64,000 bases of DNA, from assembly GCA_017442315.1 (NCBI GenBank), contig JAFRZX010000101.1:41317-105316 (forward strand), given 5' to 3'. A model generated the notes under the pieces. It saw only the letters and a program-made list of their open reading frames with translations. It was not told the DNA's origin and did not search any database. The translations under genes and the position numbers were made by a program. This stretch comes from Bacteroidales bacterium (GTDB lineage: Bacteria > Bacteroidota > Bacteroidia > Bacteroidales > UBA932). Shown here piece after piece: positions 43,221 through 53,361 of this stretch. The first letter of the stretch is position 1. Every line of letters starts with the position of its first letter.

Positions 43221-44417
43221 ATGCTCCATATTTTAATTGACGCACTCAGAAATTCCATCCTCATAACCGGATTGGTAGTGGTAATGATGATGATGATAGA
43301 ATCTCTGAACATAGAGTCCAGAGGACTGGTTTTCAAAGGATTGAGAAAGACCAGATTCGGCCAGGTGGTAGTTGCTGCATTACTCGGTTCAATTCCGGGA
43401 TGCATGGGAGGATTTGCTACAGTATCATTATATACCCACAGGATGTTCAGTTTCGGTGCGTTGGTGGCGATGATGATTGCATCTTCAGGTGACGAGGCAT
43501 TCGTGATGCTGGCCATGATACCTCATGAGGCTCTGGTTCTTGCTGCAATACTTCTGATTATAGCCATTGCAGCAGGTGTATTGACCGATAAGATCGGTGA
43601 TAAACTGCATATAAAGCACTGTTCAAAAAGCAATCACGAAGAATGCGGCGCTCAGACAGACTGTCATAATGGCTATACCATCCATGAGGAAGGGTGCGAG
43701 AGTAATTCTGAAGATTCGCCAAGGGGAAAAAATGCAAAAAGACATTACGGCTGGAAAAGACTGGTAATGTTTTTCGGTCTGGCTCTCTTTATTGCAGCAT
43801 TGGCAACCGGAAGACTAGGACATGATCACAATCATGTTCCTGATGACGGACAACATATCAACGCAGAACATGTACATGAAGATGGCTGCCACCATGCCCA
43901 CTGCCATTCTGCTCATGAGCATGATGAGACGCATATCCTCAATATAAATCTGCTGAGCGAAGACTGGATGAATATACTTTTCGCAGGATTGAGCGTAATC
44001 GTACTCTTGGTCCTGATGTTTGGTTCAGACCATTTTGTAGAGGAACATCTATGGAGCCATATAGTCAAAAAACATCTTCCGGTGATATTCGCATGGACAT
44101 TCGGAGTTCTTCTAGTACTTGGGATAGGACTTCAACATATAGACATCAGCAGCTGGATAAGCGACAATACGGTCCTCATGATCCTGCTTGCAGCAGCCAT
44201 AGGAATAATCCCCGAATCAGGCCCTCATATGATATTCGTCACCTTGTTTGCTGCCGGATTGGTTCCTTTTCCTGTCCTTCTGGCCAGCAGCATATCACAG
44301 GATGGACATGCTGGAATTCCTCTGCTTGCAGAAAGCAAGAAGAGCTTCGCCATAGCGAAGCTCATCAATTTCATTGTTGCTGTGGCAGCAGGAACTGCTG
44401 CAATATTTTTCATGTAG
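43221..44417 (+). CDS. Putative 10-TM heavy-metal exporter (ArsP_2/putative manganese transporter family)
   Basis: The 398-residue membrane protein has about ten helices in two halves with matching motifs. VVVAALLGSIPGCMGGFATV and SSGDEAFVMLAMIP occur in the first half, and AAAIGIIPESGPHMIFVTLF and SSISQDGHAGIPLLAESKKS in the second. This two-fold pattern fits the PF11449-type family. The middle loop (about 205-245) is rich in histidine and acidic residues (HDHNHVPDD, HVHEDGCHHAHCHSAHEHDE), a likely metal-binding segment. The transported ion cannot be read from the sequence. Confidence 0.82.
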   Translation: MLHILIDALRNSILITGLVVVMMMMIESLNIESRGLVFKGLRKTRFGQVVVAALLGSIPGCMGGFATVSLYTHRMFSFGALVAMMIASSGDEAFVMLAMIPHEALVLAAILLIIAIAAGVLTDKIGDKLHIKHCSKSNHEECGAQTDCHNGYTIHEEGCESNSEDSPRGKNAKRHYGWKRLVMFFGLALFIAALATGRLGHDHNHVPDDGQHINAEHVHEDGCHHAHCHSAHEHDETHILNINLLSEDWMNILFAGLSVIVLLVLMFGSDHFVEEHLWSHIVKKHLPVIFAWTFGVLLVLGIGLQHIDISSWISDNTVLMILLAAAIGIIPESGPHMIFVTLFAAGLVPFPVLLASSISQDGHAGIPLLAESKKSFAIAKLINFIVAVAAGTAAIFFM

Positions 44418-44492
44418 ATTCCATACATATCTGAGCCAAGAAATGTCAGTGCTGCATCCTAAAAACAGAATGCAGCATAAACCGCAAATTCA

Positions 44493-47348
44493 TCATAACG
44501 ATATAGTCATAGGAGAGCCATCATAGTCAACGGTCTGCAGCTTTCCAACGCCATTTTTCCCAACAGGAATTATATTAAACACTCTGTTTTCCAGCATTCC
44601 TGGGAAACTTCCATCGCGCTGGGCGATTGTCAAAGTCTTTTCCGCATCAGAATATTCAAACCTGATCATTGAATACAGACCTTTTTCATAATTGTAGTTG
44701 ACATTCTCATCCTCATAAAGGGTAAAAGCCCCATCTGCACCCTGATATACATAGATATCAAGGACATCTGCAGGCTTTTCATCAGACCACTGAATGTCAG
44801 GACCTACTGGAACGATTGAACCAGCACGTACATAAAGCGGCATTCTTCCGTATGGAGCATCAACCACAGATGTTACTCCTGCCGGGGTATATTCGTTAGT
44901 ATAATAGTCAAACCATCCATCACATTCAGGGAAATAAATTTCCCTTGTCCTCGCACCATACTCATAAACAGGGGCAACCAGAAATGCAGGTCCGAACATA
45001 TAGGTATCTCCAATATCGGCAACCTTCCTGTCAGAAAGGAAGTCCATGACAAGAGGGCGCATTATTGTATAATCTTCAAACCATGTCTTACCTGCAAGAG
45101 AATATATATATGGCATAAGACGATAACGCAGCTTAGTATAATATACTATGGACTCATATGCAGGATGTCCCTCAGGAGCAATTTCCCAAGGCTCGCGGAA
45201 AGGATATTGGCCATGTGCGCGGTATAGCGGGCAGAATGCTCCGAACTGGAACCATCTGGTATTAAGTTCCCTCCACTCCTTATGGTCTGCATTCTCGTGA
45301 CCCGTCCTGTTGAATATTTCCTGTCCGGCAACATATCGGTTTTCCACACAGAAACCGCCAATGTCCATTGTCCAATATGGGATTCCGCTGATTGCGAAAT
45401 TCAGACCGGCAGAAATCTGAGCCTTCATATCTTCCCATCTTGTAGCTATATCTCCACTCCATGTTGCAGTAGAATATCTCTGAAGTCCGGCAAATCCGGA
45501 ACGGGTAAGCAGAAATACACGTCTGTCAGGATCAGCTTCTCGCTGACCGTTGTAGATTGCATCTGCATTCATAAGAGCATAGGCATTGAAATATTCAGTT
45601 GATGAGCCAAGAGCAGTAGGACCGCACAATGCCTTTCTGTAATCCATATCCGTACAATCACGTATATTTGGTTCCGATGCATCCATCCACCAGGCATCTA
45701 TCCCTAGAGGATAATAATGTTCATACATCTGATTCCAGAAAAGCTTGCGGGCATCAGGATCGTATGCATCATAGAATCCGTACAGATAACCTTTACCGAT
45801 CCAGTCCTTGATGCCGTCCTCATATGCTCTCGTATACATCCATCCCTTCACGTCAAACTCTTTGTAATGTTCAGTGTCAACATAGAATTTCGGCCATACG
45901 GAAATCATCATCCTTCCATTCATATCATGGATAGAATCAACCATAGCCTTAGGATCAGGGAAACGTGCCGGATCGAACTCGTGCCCTCCCCAATCATCTT
46001 CACGCCAATGACTCCAATCCATTACAATATTATCAATAGGTATTTTTCTCTTACGGAATCCCTCAAGAGCTTCAATCATCTCAGTGGAAGTCTTATAGCG
46101 TTCACGGCTCTGCCAATATCCCATTGCCCATTTAGGCATTATCTGAGCCTTTCCTGTAAGGGTACGGTATCCGCTGATGATCTGATCCGGATTCTCTCCT
46201 GCTATGAAATACCAGTCCATCTGCCTGGTCATCTCACTCCACCACTGATGTTTTCCACGTTCTTCGGCATCGGTAAGTTCATAAACTCTCAAACCGCAAT
46301 ATGAAACATACCCGTCAGGTTTCCAGCTGACCTTTATCGGGGTTTTGACGCCCGCCTCAAGTCCGACAGTAAATTTATAGCTGTTCGGATTCCATGCAGT
46401 ACGCCAACGTTCCGGCACGACTGTCTTCCCTCCTATTTCGACATCCGTATATCCTGCATAGTATAGCATGAACTGATATTCTCCGGTCTGTGGAGCTTCT
46501 ACATATCCCTCATAGGTGATTTCAGATCCATAAAACGGAAAATTCTCAGGAAGTCCGGCAACATGCTGCATCTGTGGAGCTACCAGATACTCAAAATATA
46601 ACTGAGGTTCGCTGCGCACCAAAGTTTCACCATCAGCAGGAACATATGTTCCGGTCAAGGCACCTTCCTTTCCGCCCTTATCATATAATCTGAAGACTTC
46701 ACCCAACTGACTGTAGTCAGAAGGATTACCGAAACGCATCATCGAATAGCTGTCCATCAGGATTCCATATCCTTTGTTTGAAACGATGAAAGGCACAGAA
46801 ACCTTAGTGTTATATTGAAAAAGCTGCTCATTCTTTCCTTTGTAGTTGAATTCATCTGCCTGATGCTGCCCTAAGCCATAGAAGGCTTCATCATCAGGAG
46901 ATCGGAACACCTGACGGAAAGAATATCCTTTTGTTCCATCCACTTCTATCGGTTCAAAGAATTTACCACCTCCTGTCTCTTCACTGAGAAGCATCTGACC
47001 AGATCGGTCAGTAAACCATAGCTGTCCGTCAGACAACAACACGTTAGCCGTTACAGAAGATGTCGACAATGTCAGGGTATCTCCTGATTGTATGATATCA
47101 AACGGTGCATCACAATCCGACGGCACTATCATAAGACTTTGGGGATCCGCAAATCGATTTTCCGGAGTAGCGGACACACGTATGAGTTTGTCACCTTTGA
47201 CCTCAAGGCGGATCAGACGTGGCCCGTTTTCAACTGGTCGCTGCACTCGGACTGTCACACTTGAATAATCTTTATACCAGACTCTGTCGGAGCAAGAAAG
47301 TGCCGAAAAAACGGCCAAAAGACAAATTAAAGGGAATTTTGGTTTCAT
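44493..47348 (-). CDS. GH31 alpha-glycosidase (alpha-xylosidase-like) lipoprotein with PA14 insert
   Basis: The 951-residue protein has a lipoprotein signal (LLAVFSALSC) and an N-terminal beta-sandwich. A PA14-like insert at about 225-360 (TYEGYVEAPQTGEYQFMLYY) precedes the GH31 barrel. The nucleophile is in DAWWMDASEPN (about 555) and the acid/base in TWSGDIATRWEDM. The PA14 insert is seen in xyloglucan alpha-xylosidases of Bacteroides, so xylose removal is a fair guess. Isoprimeverose- or glucose-specific relatives cannot be excluded. No SusC/SusD pair is adjacent, so it is not in an obvious polysaccharide utilisation locus within the window. Confidence 0.92.
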   Translation of the reverse strand: MKPKFPLICLLAVFSALSCSDRVWYKDYSSVTVRVQRPVENGPRLIRLEVKGDKLIRVSATPENRFADPQSLMIVPSDCDAPFDIIQSGDTLTLSTSSVTANVLLSDGQLWFTDRSGQMLLSEETGGGKFFEPIEVDGTKGYSFRQVFRSPDDEAFYGLGQHQADEFNYKGKNEQLFQYNTKVSVPFIVSNKGYGILMDSYSMMRFGNPSDYSQLGEVFRLYDKGGKEGALTGTYVPADGETLVRSEPQLYFEYLVAPQMQHVAGLPENFPFYGSEITYEGYVEAPQTGEYQFMLYYAGYTDVEIGGKTVVPERWRTAWNPNSYKFTVGLEAGVKTPIKVSWKPDGYVSYCGLRVYELTDAEERGKHQWWSEMTRQMDWYFIAGENPDQIISGYRTLTGKAQIMPKWAMGYWQSRERYKTSTEMIEALEGFRKRKIPIDNIVMDWSHWREDDWGGHEFDPARFPDPKAMVDSIHDMNGRMMISVWPKFYVDTEHYKEFDVKGWMYTRAYEDGIKDWIGKGYLYGFYDAYDPDARKLFWNQMYEHYYPLGIDAWWMDASEPNIRDCTDMDYRKALCGPTALGSSTEYFNAYALMNADAIYNGQREADPDRRVFLLTRSGFAGLQRYSTATWSGDIATRWEDMKAQISAGLNFAISGIPYWTMDIGGFCVENRYVAGQEIFNRTGHENADHKEWRELNTRWFQFGAFCPLYRAHGQYPFREPWEIAPEGHPAYESIVYYTKLRYRLMPYIYSLAGKTWFEDYTIMRPLVMDFLSDRKVADIGDTYMFGPAFLVAPVYEYGARTREIYFPECDGWFDYYTNEYTPAGVTSVVDAPYGRMPLYVRAGSIVPVGPDIQWSDEKPADVLDIYVYQGADGAFTLYEDENVNYNYEKGLYSMIRFEYSDAEKTLTIAQRDGSFPGMLENRVFNIIPVGKNGVGKLQTVDYDGSPMTISL

Positions 47349-47449
47349 ATCACATGATTTTCCGTGTTAAACGTGGTTTCAGTGATACAAAATTATATAA
47401 ATGTTTTAAGAAAAGAGGTTAGTTTTGTTGCGCAAATAGGCATGATTTG

Positions 47450-48037
47450 TTACTCAGAAGCAAAATGCCTGTGAATATTTTTAAGTGTCATCGACATAAT
47501 GATCATGATAAGACCGAAAAGAAGAAGTCCGACACCAGCAAGAACTATTACCGTCGCCACTCCGAAACTCATAGGATTGACCAGTACGAAGACAGAAAGC
47601 AGAAGAAGGATTATGCCGGAACATATGATCCATCCATTACCTGGAATCCGGAATGTATCCATATCACCGCCGAATGCAATGATCATGAAACTGTGGTAAA
47701 GCATCCACAGCCCCATCATTACAGGAAGTACGACAAGAGTAATTCCAGGATATAGGCACAAGAAGATCCCAAGAATAAGATCAAGTACACCTCCTACAAC
47801 GACATAACCTTTCATCATCAGATAATTGCCGCTTGTAGATGCGATTATCAGCTGTGCTGCACCTGTAACAAGCATCAGCACACCAAACAGGATGGCAAGA
47901 GTCACATAACTCTCAAGAGGGAAAGCAAACACGCAGATACCGGCAGCAATGCAGAGCAGTCCTGCAAGAAGCATAAGCCACCAATGCCCGACAACCCGTC
48001 CGGCTTTCCTCATAATGTTCTCATAATGACGTTTCAT
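47450..48037 (-). CDS. HdeD/DUF308 family membrane protein
   Basis: The 195-residue protein has about six membrane helices in three hairpin pairs. Repeated patterns include WLMLLAGLLCIAAGICVFAF, VTLAILFGVLMLVTGAAQLI and GVLDLILGIFLCLYPGITLV, typical of HdeD-like proteins linked to acid resistance in enterobacteria. The function in Bacteroidota is not established. The gene stands alone, convergent with nothing, and is divergent from the Omp28-type gene. Confidence 0.85.
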   Translation of the reverse strand: MKRHYENIMRKAGRVVGHWWLMLLAGLLCIAAGICVFAFPLESYVTLAILFGVLMLVTGAAQLIIASTSGNYLMMKGYVVVGGVLDLILGIFLCLYPGITLVVLPVMMGLWMLYHSFMIIAFGGDMDTFRIPGNGWIICSGIILLLLSVFVLVNPMSFGVATVIVLAGVGLLLFGLIMIIMSMTLKNIHRHFASE

Positions 48038-48083
48038 AATATGATTTTTTAAAAATTCACATTGACTAATCCAACTATTATGC

Positions 48084-48091
48084 TATATTTG
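48084..48091 (+). promoter_or_regulatory. Promoter of the Omp28-type lipoprotein operon
   Basis: TATATTTG lies about 46 bp upstream of the ATG at 48137, with TTG near the -33 region (48063-48065). Confidence 0.55.
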
Positions 48092-48136
48092 TAGGTTGCG
48101 AGAAATAATTATAAACATTTATTATATATTAAAAGT

Positions 48137-49024
48137 ATGAAAACACTCAGATTTATTGCTATCGCCGCTATTTCAGCAGCAGTTTCAATCGCATGCTCAA
48201 AAACTGACGGAGGAGACACAACAAAAGATCAGGAGCCTGCCGTTGAAATGGATGTACTGCCGACAGACCCTCAACCTGAAAACCTTGAGTTCAATCATAG
48301 GATGCTTCTGGTGCAGCATACGGGAACTGCATGCCCAAATTGCCCATATATGACCAATGCTTTGAAACTGCTTCTTGAAGATAATGAGCAGAACAAAAAG
48401 TTCAACCTCGTTGCAAGTCATGGAGGTTACTATGCTAAAAATGACCCTTGCAGAAGCGATGATGCTGATTTCTTCACTGCTTCTGTAGGTGTAAACGCAT
48501 GGCCGACTGTCACATTCAATCTAACGACGACACAAGAAGGTGCCTATACCGATGCAGAATACACTAAACAAGAAATTGTAGAAAAGATGAACGGATTTGC
48601 TTTAGATCCATGCCCGGCAGGTATCTGCGCAACGTCCAAAATCAACGACGCAACCATTGATGTGTCCATCGGTATCAAGCCTGCTGTAGACGGAGCCTAT
48701 CGTGTAGCCGCATGGCTGCTTGAAGACGGTGTATACGGAAAACAGTCTGGAGCACGTGAAGACTGGCACAACACTCATAATAACGTTCTCCGTGCCGCAG
48801 CAGGAAAGGTATCAAACGTAAACTTCTCCGGTGAAAAGGTAGACGGCACTGAAATAGGAAAGACTTCTGCAAAAGCTTTCAGCATACCTTTCGAGTCAAC
48901 CTGGGATATTTCAAACTGCAAGGTGCTGGTATTCGTCACAATGCGCAATGAGGACGGTAAATATGACATAGTAAACACAGCACTCTGCCCTATCGAAGGT
49001 TCTGTAGCATATGAATACATCTAA
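48137..49024 (+). CDS. Omp28-related lipoprotein with thioredoxin-like CxxC
   Basis: The 295-residue protein has a lipobox signal (AAVSIAC, Cys20). The Omp28 core includes LLVQHTGTACPNCPYMTNAL, a thioredoxin-fold CPNC motif at about residues 67-70. A C-terminal sandwich (DGAYRVAAWLLEDGVYGKQSG) contains a repeated Tyr/Trp strand. Omp28 proteins of Porphyromonas are surface antigens of unclear role, and the CxxC suggests redox activity or disulfide binding. It is followed after 13 bp by another lipoprotein gene, so the two form an operon. Confidence 0.88.
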   Translation: MKTLRFIAIAAISAAVSIACSKTDGGDTTKDQEPAVEMDVLPTDPQPENLEFNHRMLLVQHTGTACPNCPYMTNALKLLLEDNEQNKKFNLVASHGGYYAKNDPCRSDDADFFTASVGVNAWPTVTFNLTTTQEGAYTDAEYTKQEIVEKMNGFALDPCPAGICATSKINDATIDVSIGIKPAVDGAYRVAAWLLEDGVYGKQSGAREDWHNTHNNVLRAAAGKVSNVNFSGEKVDGTEIGKTSAKAFSIPFESTWDISNCKVLVFVTMRNEDGKYDIVNTALCPIEGSVAYEYI

Positions 49025-49037
49025 GATATAGAAAAAC

Positions 49038-51128
49038 ATGAAGCATATTTTTAATACACTGGCGTTGCTTACACTGCTGACAGCCTTGTTTTCATGCAAC
49101 AAGCAGGATGTCGGAGAAAATCCCGAACCTGCACCGGAACAAGCTGCATTGACACTTACAATACACAGCACAGAAGCAACATCTGTAACATTTTCAGTGA
49201 CAGCTGCTGACGAAAATCTCACATGGATAGGACAGATTGTCGGTAAGGAATACTTTGAGATGTACAAGACGGATGACGAACTGTTCAACGAAGACCTTAA
49301 ATACTATGCATACATGGCAAATGATGCCGGTGTGGGCATTGAAGAATACCTTGCAGGCATCCTTATCAAAGGCTCACATGAGAATTTAAGGTACAAAGGT
49401 CTTGATCCAGAAACAGATTACGTCATATATGTATACGGTATGTCATCAGAAGGCAACCGTACGACTCCCGTATTCTCAAAACAGTTGAGGACTGCAGAAC
49501 CATATGAAGGAAACATCACTTTTGAATTCGAGGTTTCTGATGAGGATGCCGACATTTCGGTAAAGATAAAACCTTCACATGACGGAGTCGCATATTACTG
49601 GAATATCATAACAAAGGATGATCTAATGGAATATGGTTCCGACATCGCTGAAGCTGCAGTAGCTTTCGTTGAAGCTGACATCATGGATCTTCTTGAATAT
49701 GAGGACATTTCAAGCAGAAGCGAATATTATGAATGGTACAGCGACATGAATGAGACAACTAGTCTTATAGAAGGATCTGCCTATACAGATTATATAATAT
49801 TCGCATACAAATGGGACGAAGACTGCAACAAGGTCGGAGATGTAGCTTATACAGAATATAGAACCGGTGGAGTTTCTCCTTCAGACAACCAGATAACCGT
49901 GGAACTCGGAGAGCCTACGCAAAGTACGATATATTTAGATATCCAGACAACCAATGAAGATCCATATGTATTGATGGCAGAGCCGACATCGACTTTTGCA
50001 GGGATGAGCGATGATCAGATCTTTGAAAGCATTCTTGCAAGATACGGTACATATTTCATATGGAACTACATCTATAACGGCTCTATGGCTGGTACCCTAC
50101 GTCAGATGGAACCTGATACGGATTACACACTGCTCATATTCGGATACAAGAACGGAGTGATGACAACTTCAATGCAGAAGCACGAATTCAGAACTCTTGT
50201 TGCTGGAAATCCGGAAGACTGCACATTTGAATTCGAACTGATTCAGGCAAAGCCTAATTCCGCTTATGTCAGAATCACACCATCGGATCCGAGCCATTGG
50301 TACTACTGGCTCATATATCAAGCAGATGTTACTGCTGACTACGTAAAAGCACAGATCAAGACTACCATAGACGAATGGTATTATGGTAACTTCGATGAGT
50401 TCGCATACTATGAACTTGTACAAGGCCAATCTGAAGGAGAAGTTATCTATCTTTCTCCTAATACAGCTTATAAAGTAGCTGCTGTCATAATGGACGATGA
50501 AACAGGAGAATACCTTGCGGATGTTCATTTCAGTGAGCCGTTTACAACACCAGAGGCCGTAACAGCGGATATCGAGGTAGAAGCAGGATTCGACAGATTC
50601 TACGATGGTGATCAGATAGCAGAAGCACTTCCTGACTATGAGATATTCAAAGGACATGCTCTTGTTCCGGTAAGCATAGATATCAAGGGGTCATATGCAG
50701 AATTCTATTATACAATCTTTGCATATGAGGAAGGACTCGAAAATCCTGAACTTTTCCCTGATTCAATGCTGCATAATTCACTCATGGAATACGGTATAAA
50801 CTATCAGGAAAGCACAGATTTCAGGGCAGCATGGGACACAGATCTGATGATTGCAGCAGTCGCTCTGGACTATGAAGGAAACTTCAGTACTGTGTATAGA
50901 GAAAAATTCAGGCTGAGCAAGAGTGAAGCATCCCCTGCCGATGAGTTCATAAACTCTCATAAGAATGCACCAAAGAAGGTGTCTTCACATATAAAGGAGA
51001 CAATGGGACATCGCATGCAAAGAAATGTCATTGCAGGAAAGAAACATTCTGCAATACAGTCAACAAAAGATATCAGGGATTATCTTTCAAGACCTGCTCA
51101 TGACAGACAGTCAGGCGGATTGAGATAA
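49038..51128 (+). CDS. Large lipoprotein with fibronectin-III-like repeats
   Basis: The 696-residue protein has a lipobox (LTALFSC, Cys20) and at least four repeats of about 120-130 residues. Each ends in the same style, such as LDPETDYVIYVYG, MEPDTDYTLLIFG and LSPNTAYKVAAVIMD, followed by a linker into RTAEP-, RTLVAG- or TTPEAV-like turns. These resemble Fn3-like sandwich domains. The mean sequence is strongly acidic, but the last 60 residues are basic (KKVSSHIKETMGHRMQRN). It forms an operon with the Omp28-type gene and probably a surface complex with it. The function is unknown. Confidence 0.75.
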   Translation: MKHIFNTLALLTLLTALFSCNKQDVGENPEPAPEQAALTLTIHSTEATSVTFSVTAADENLTWIGQIVGKEYFEMYKTDDELFNEDLKYYAYMANDAGVGIEEYLAGILIKGSHENLRYKGLDPETDYVIYVYGMSSEGNRTTPVFSKQLRTAEPYEGNITFEFEVSDEDADISVKIKPSHDGVAYYWNIITKDDLMEYGSDIAEAAVAFVEADIMDLLEYEDISSRSEYYEWYSDMNETTSLIEGSAYTDYIIFAYKWDEDCNKVGDVAYTEYRTGGVSPSDNQITVELGEPTQSTIYLDIQTTNEDPYVLMAEPTSTFAGMSDDQIFESILARYGTYFIWNYIYNGSMAGTLRQMEPDTDYTLLIFGYKNGVMTTSMQKHEFRTLVAGNPEDCTFEFELIQAKPNSAYVRITPSDPSHWYYWLIYQADVTADYVKAQIKTTIDEWYYGNFDEFAYYELVQGQSEGEVIYLSPNTAYKVAAVIMDDETGEYLADVHFSEPFTTPEAVTADIEVEAGFDRFYDGDQIAEALPDYEIFKGHALVPVSIDIKGSYAEFYYTIFAYEEGLENPELFPDSMLHNSLMEYGINYQESTDFRAAWDTDLMIAAVALDYEGNFSTVYREKFRLSKSEASPADEFINSHKNAPKKVSSHIKETMGHRMQRNVIAGKKHSAIQSTKDIRDYLSRPAHDRQSGGLR

Positions 51129-51146
51129 ACCATTAAAAGATACATT

Positions 51147-51183
51147 AAAAATGTGGCCGGCTTATTCAGCCGGCCACATTTTT
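51147..51183. terminator. Bidirectional terminator between the lipoprotein and tkt genes
   Basis: A perfect 16-bp stem (51147-51162 with 51168-51183, loop TATTC) is bounded by A and T runs and lies between two convergent genes. Confidence 0.92.
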
Positions 51184-51203
51184 AACATATTGGTCAAGTT
51201 GCA

Positions 51204-53219
51204 TTAAAACATAGCCTTTACCTGATTGTAGACATTCTGAGCCGTAAAGCCTAGTTTTTCATCAAGAACCTTATAAGGGGCAGAGAATCCGAAACTCTCA
51301 AGACCATACACCTTACCATTGCACCCTACGAGCCCTTCAAGATTGACAGGAAGTCCTGCAGTAAGTCCGAATATCTTTGCTCCGTATGGAAGAATACTCT
51401 CCTGATATTCCTTGCTCTGAGAACGGAACAGTCCTTCAGAAGGGCAACTTACTATACGAACCTTCAGGCCATCAGCTCTCAGAAGCTCGGATCCTGCAAC
51501 CAGTGTCGATACTTCTGAGCCGGAAGCGACAAGTATTACATCAGGCTCCTGATCAGAACCAGCGACCACATATGCACCCTTGGCTGCCTGTGAATAATCA
51601 TTTCCGTCAGGAAGCTGCTCTATGTTCTGACGTGAAAGAACAAGGGCAGTCGGAGTGTTTACATTCTCCATAGCCATCTTCCAGCACTCTGTGGTTTCCT
51701 GTGAATCAGCAGGACGCAGTACAAGGACAGAATTTCTTCCGCTATGATTTTTCAGTTTTTCCATGAGACGGATCTGTGCCTCTTGCTCAACTGGCTCGTG
51801 AGTAGGTCCGTCCTCGCCAACTCTGAAAGCATCATGACTCCATATGAACTTCACAGGAAGTTCCATCAAGGCAGCCATTCTTACAGCAGGTTTCATATAA
51901 TCTGAGAACACGAAGAAGGTACCACATGCTGCGATTACACCGCCATGAAGTGCCATACCTATACAGCAGCAGGCCATTGTAAGTTCGGCAACTCCTGCCT
52001 GGAAAAAGGCACCGCTGAAGTCACCCTTGAGAAAAGAGGTGGTCTTTTTAAGGAAACCGTCTGTCTTATCTGAATTGGAAAGGTCGGCTGAGGAACAAAT
52101 CATATTAGGTACCTGCTCTGCAAGCTGGCTAAGAACCGCTGCCGAAGCATTTCTGGTAGCATCACCTGACTTCTGCAGCACCTTCGACCAATCAACCTCA
52201 GGAGCAGCTCCACTGAACCACTTGTCCAAAGCAACGGCCTTATCCGGATTGGCAGCAGCCCATGCCGCTTCTTCTTCCTGACGTTCTGCAACAATCTTTT
52301 CCAGTTGGCGGGCTCGATTGGCATATAGCTCTCTGACTTCATCATAAATTACGAAAGGATCATCCGGGTTGCCACCAAGATTGATGACCGTATTTCGGTA
52401 TGCATCCCCTCCCAAAGGAGATCCATGTGTCTTGCAGTTGCGTTCAAAAGAGGTATTGTCAGCTGTTCTCGCGCCCTTACCCATCACGCATTTTCCTATG
52501 ATGAGAGTCGGACGACCACTTGTTGATTTCGCTTCATCCAAAGCTTTGCGGATCTGATTGCAATCATTTCCGTCAATAGTAAGTACATGCCATCCCCATG
52601 CCTTATATTTCATTGCGGTATCTTCCGTCATGACATCTCCGCATTCAGTAGACAGCTGGATATCATTGGAATCATAGAACATGATGAGATTATCCAGACC
52701 AAGATGTCCGGCAATACGGCCTGCACCTTGCGATATTTCTTCCTGAATACCGCCGTCAGATATATATGCATATATCGTTTCTTTCTCAAAGATCGGATTA
52801 CCTGTACGTGCAGCAAGAAACTTAGCTGCAATGGCAGCACCTACTGCAAATACATGGCCCTGTCCAAGAGGACCTGACGTATTTTCAACACCACGCATCA
52901 CATCAACTTCCGGATGGCCTGGTGTCGGAGAGCCCCACTGCCTCAGCTGCTGAAGTTCATCCAATGAATACCTGCCTATCAGGGATAGCTGTGAATAAAG
53001 CATCGGAGCCATGTGTCCCGGATCAAGGAAGAAACGGTCACGACCTTTCCACTTAGGATCTGCAGGATCGTAATTAAGGTACTCACTGTAGAGGACATTT
53101 ATGAAATCTGCTCCTCCCATCGCACCACCGGGATGGCCCGATTTTGCTTTTTCCACCATAGATGCAGCCAATATCCTGATGTTATCGGCAGCGCGGTTCA
53201 TTACATTAGTGTCATTCAT
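51204..53219 (-). CDS. tkt: Transketolase
   Basis: The 671-residue protein has the TPP domain first: KAKSGHPGGAMGGADFINVL, LGQGHVFAVGAAIAAKF, AYISDGGIQEEISQGAGRIA and FYDSNDIQLS. The pyrimidine domain follows (FKGDFSGAFFQAGVAELTMA with the catalytic Glu, then FIWSHDAFRVGEDGPTHEPVEQ), and then the C-terminal domain (VRIVSCPSEGLFRSQSKEYQ). It links the pentose-phosphate pathway with glycolysis. It has its own promoter (minus-strand TAAATTTG at 53262-53269). One loop near the diphosphate site reads GGIQEE rather than the common GxxxEG, which may be minor. Confidence 0.96.
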   Translation of the reverse strand: MNDTNVMNRAADNIRILAASMVEKAKSGHPGGAMGGADFINVLYSEYLNYDPADPKWKGRDRFFLDPGHMAPMLYSQLSLIGRYSLDELQQLRQWGSPTPGHPEVDVMRGVENTSGPLGQGHVFAVGAAIAAKFLAARTGNPIFEKETIYAYISDGGIQEEISQGAGRIAGHLGLDNLIMFYDSNDIQLSTECGDVMTEDTAMKYKAWGWHVLTIDGNDCNQIRKALDEAKSTSGRPTLIIGKCVMGKGARTADNTSFERNCKTHGSPLGGDAYRNTVINLGGNPDDPFVIYDEVRELYANRARQLEKIVAERQEEEAAWAAANPDKAVALDKWFSGAAPEVDWSKVLQKSGDATRNASAAVLSQLAEQVPNMICSSADLSNSDKTDGFLKKTTSFLKGDFSGAFFQAGVAELTMACCCIGMALHGGVIAACGTFFVFSDYMKPAVRMAALMELPVKFIWSHDAFRVGEDGPTHEPVEQEAQIRLMEKLKNHSGRNSVLVLRPADSQETTECWKMAMENVNTPTALVLSRQNIEQLPDGNDYSQAAKGAYVVAGSDQEPDVILVASGSEVSTLVAGSELLRADGLKVRIVSCPSEGLFRSQSKEYQESILPYGAKIFGLTAGLPVNLEGLVGCNGKVYGLESFGFSAPYKVLDEKLGFTAQNVYNQVKAMF

Positions 53220-53313
53220 GATATTATAAGGTTACGATTAAAATTCCTGAATAAAATCTTACAAATTTAATTATTTTATAAGATTAGTCAAGTGTGCATA
53301 CACAATACTGCAC

Positions 53314-53342
53314 AAAAAAAGCGACAACCTTTCGGTTGCCGC
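53314..53342 (-). terminator. Terminator of the winged-helix gene
   Basis: On the minus strand GCGGCAACC and GGTTGTCGC pair around GAAA (53321-53342), followed by seven T (53314-53320). It lies about 20 bp after the stop of the gene at 53362. Confidence 0.85.
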
Positions 53343-53361
53343 CGCATTCATAATCTCGTGA

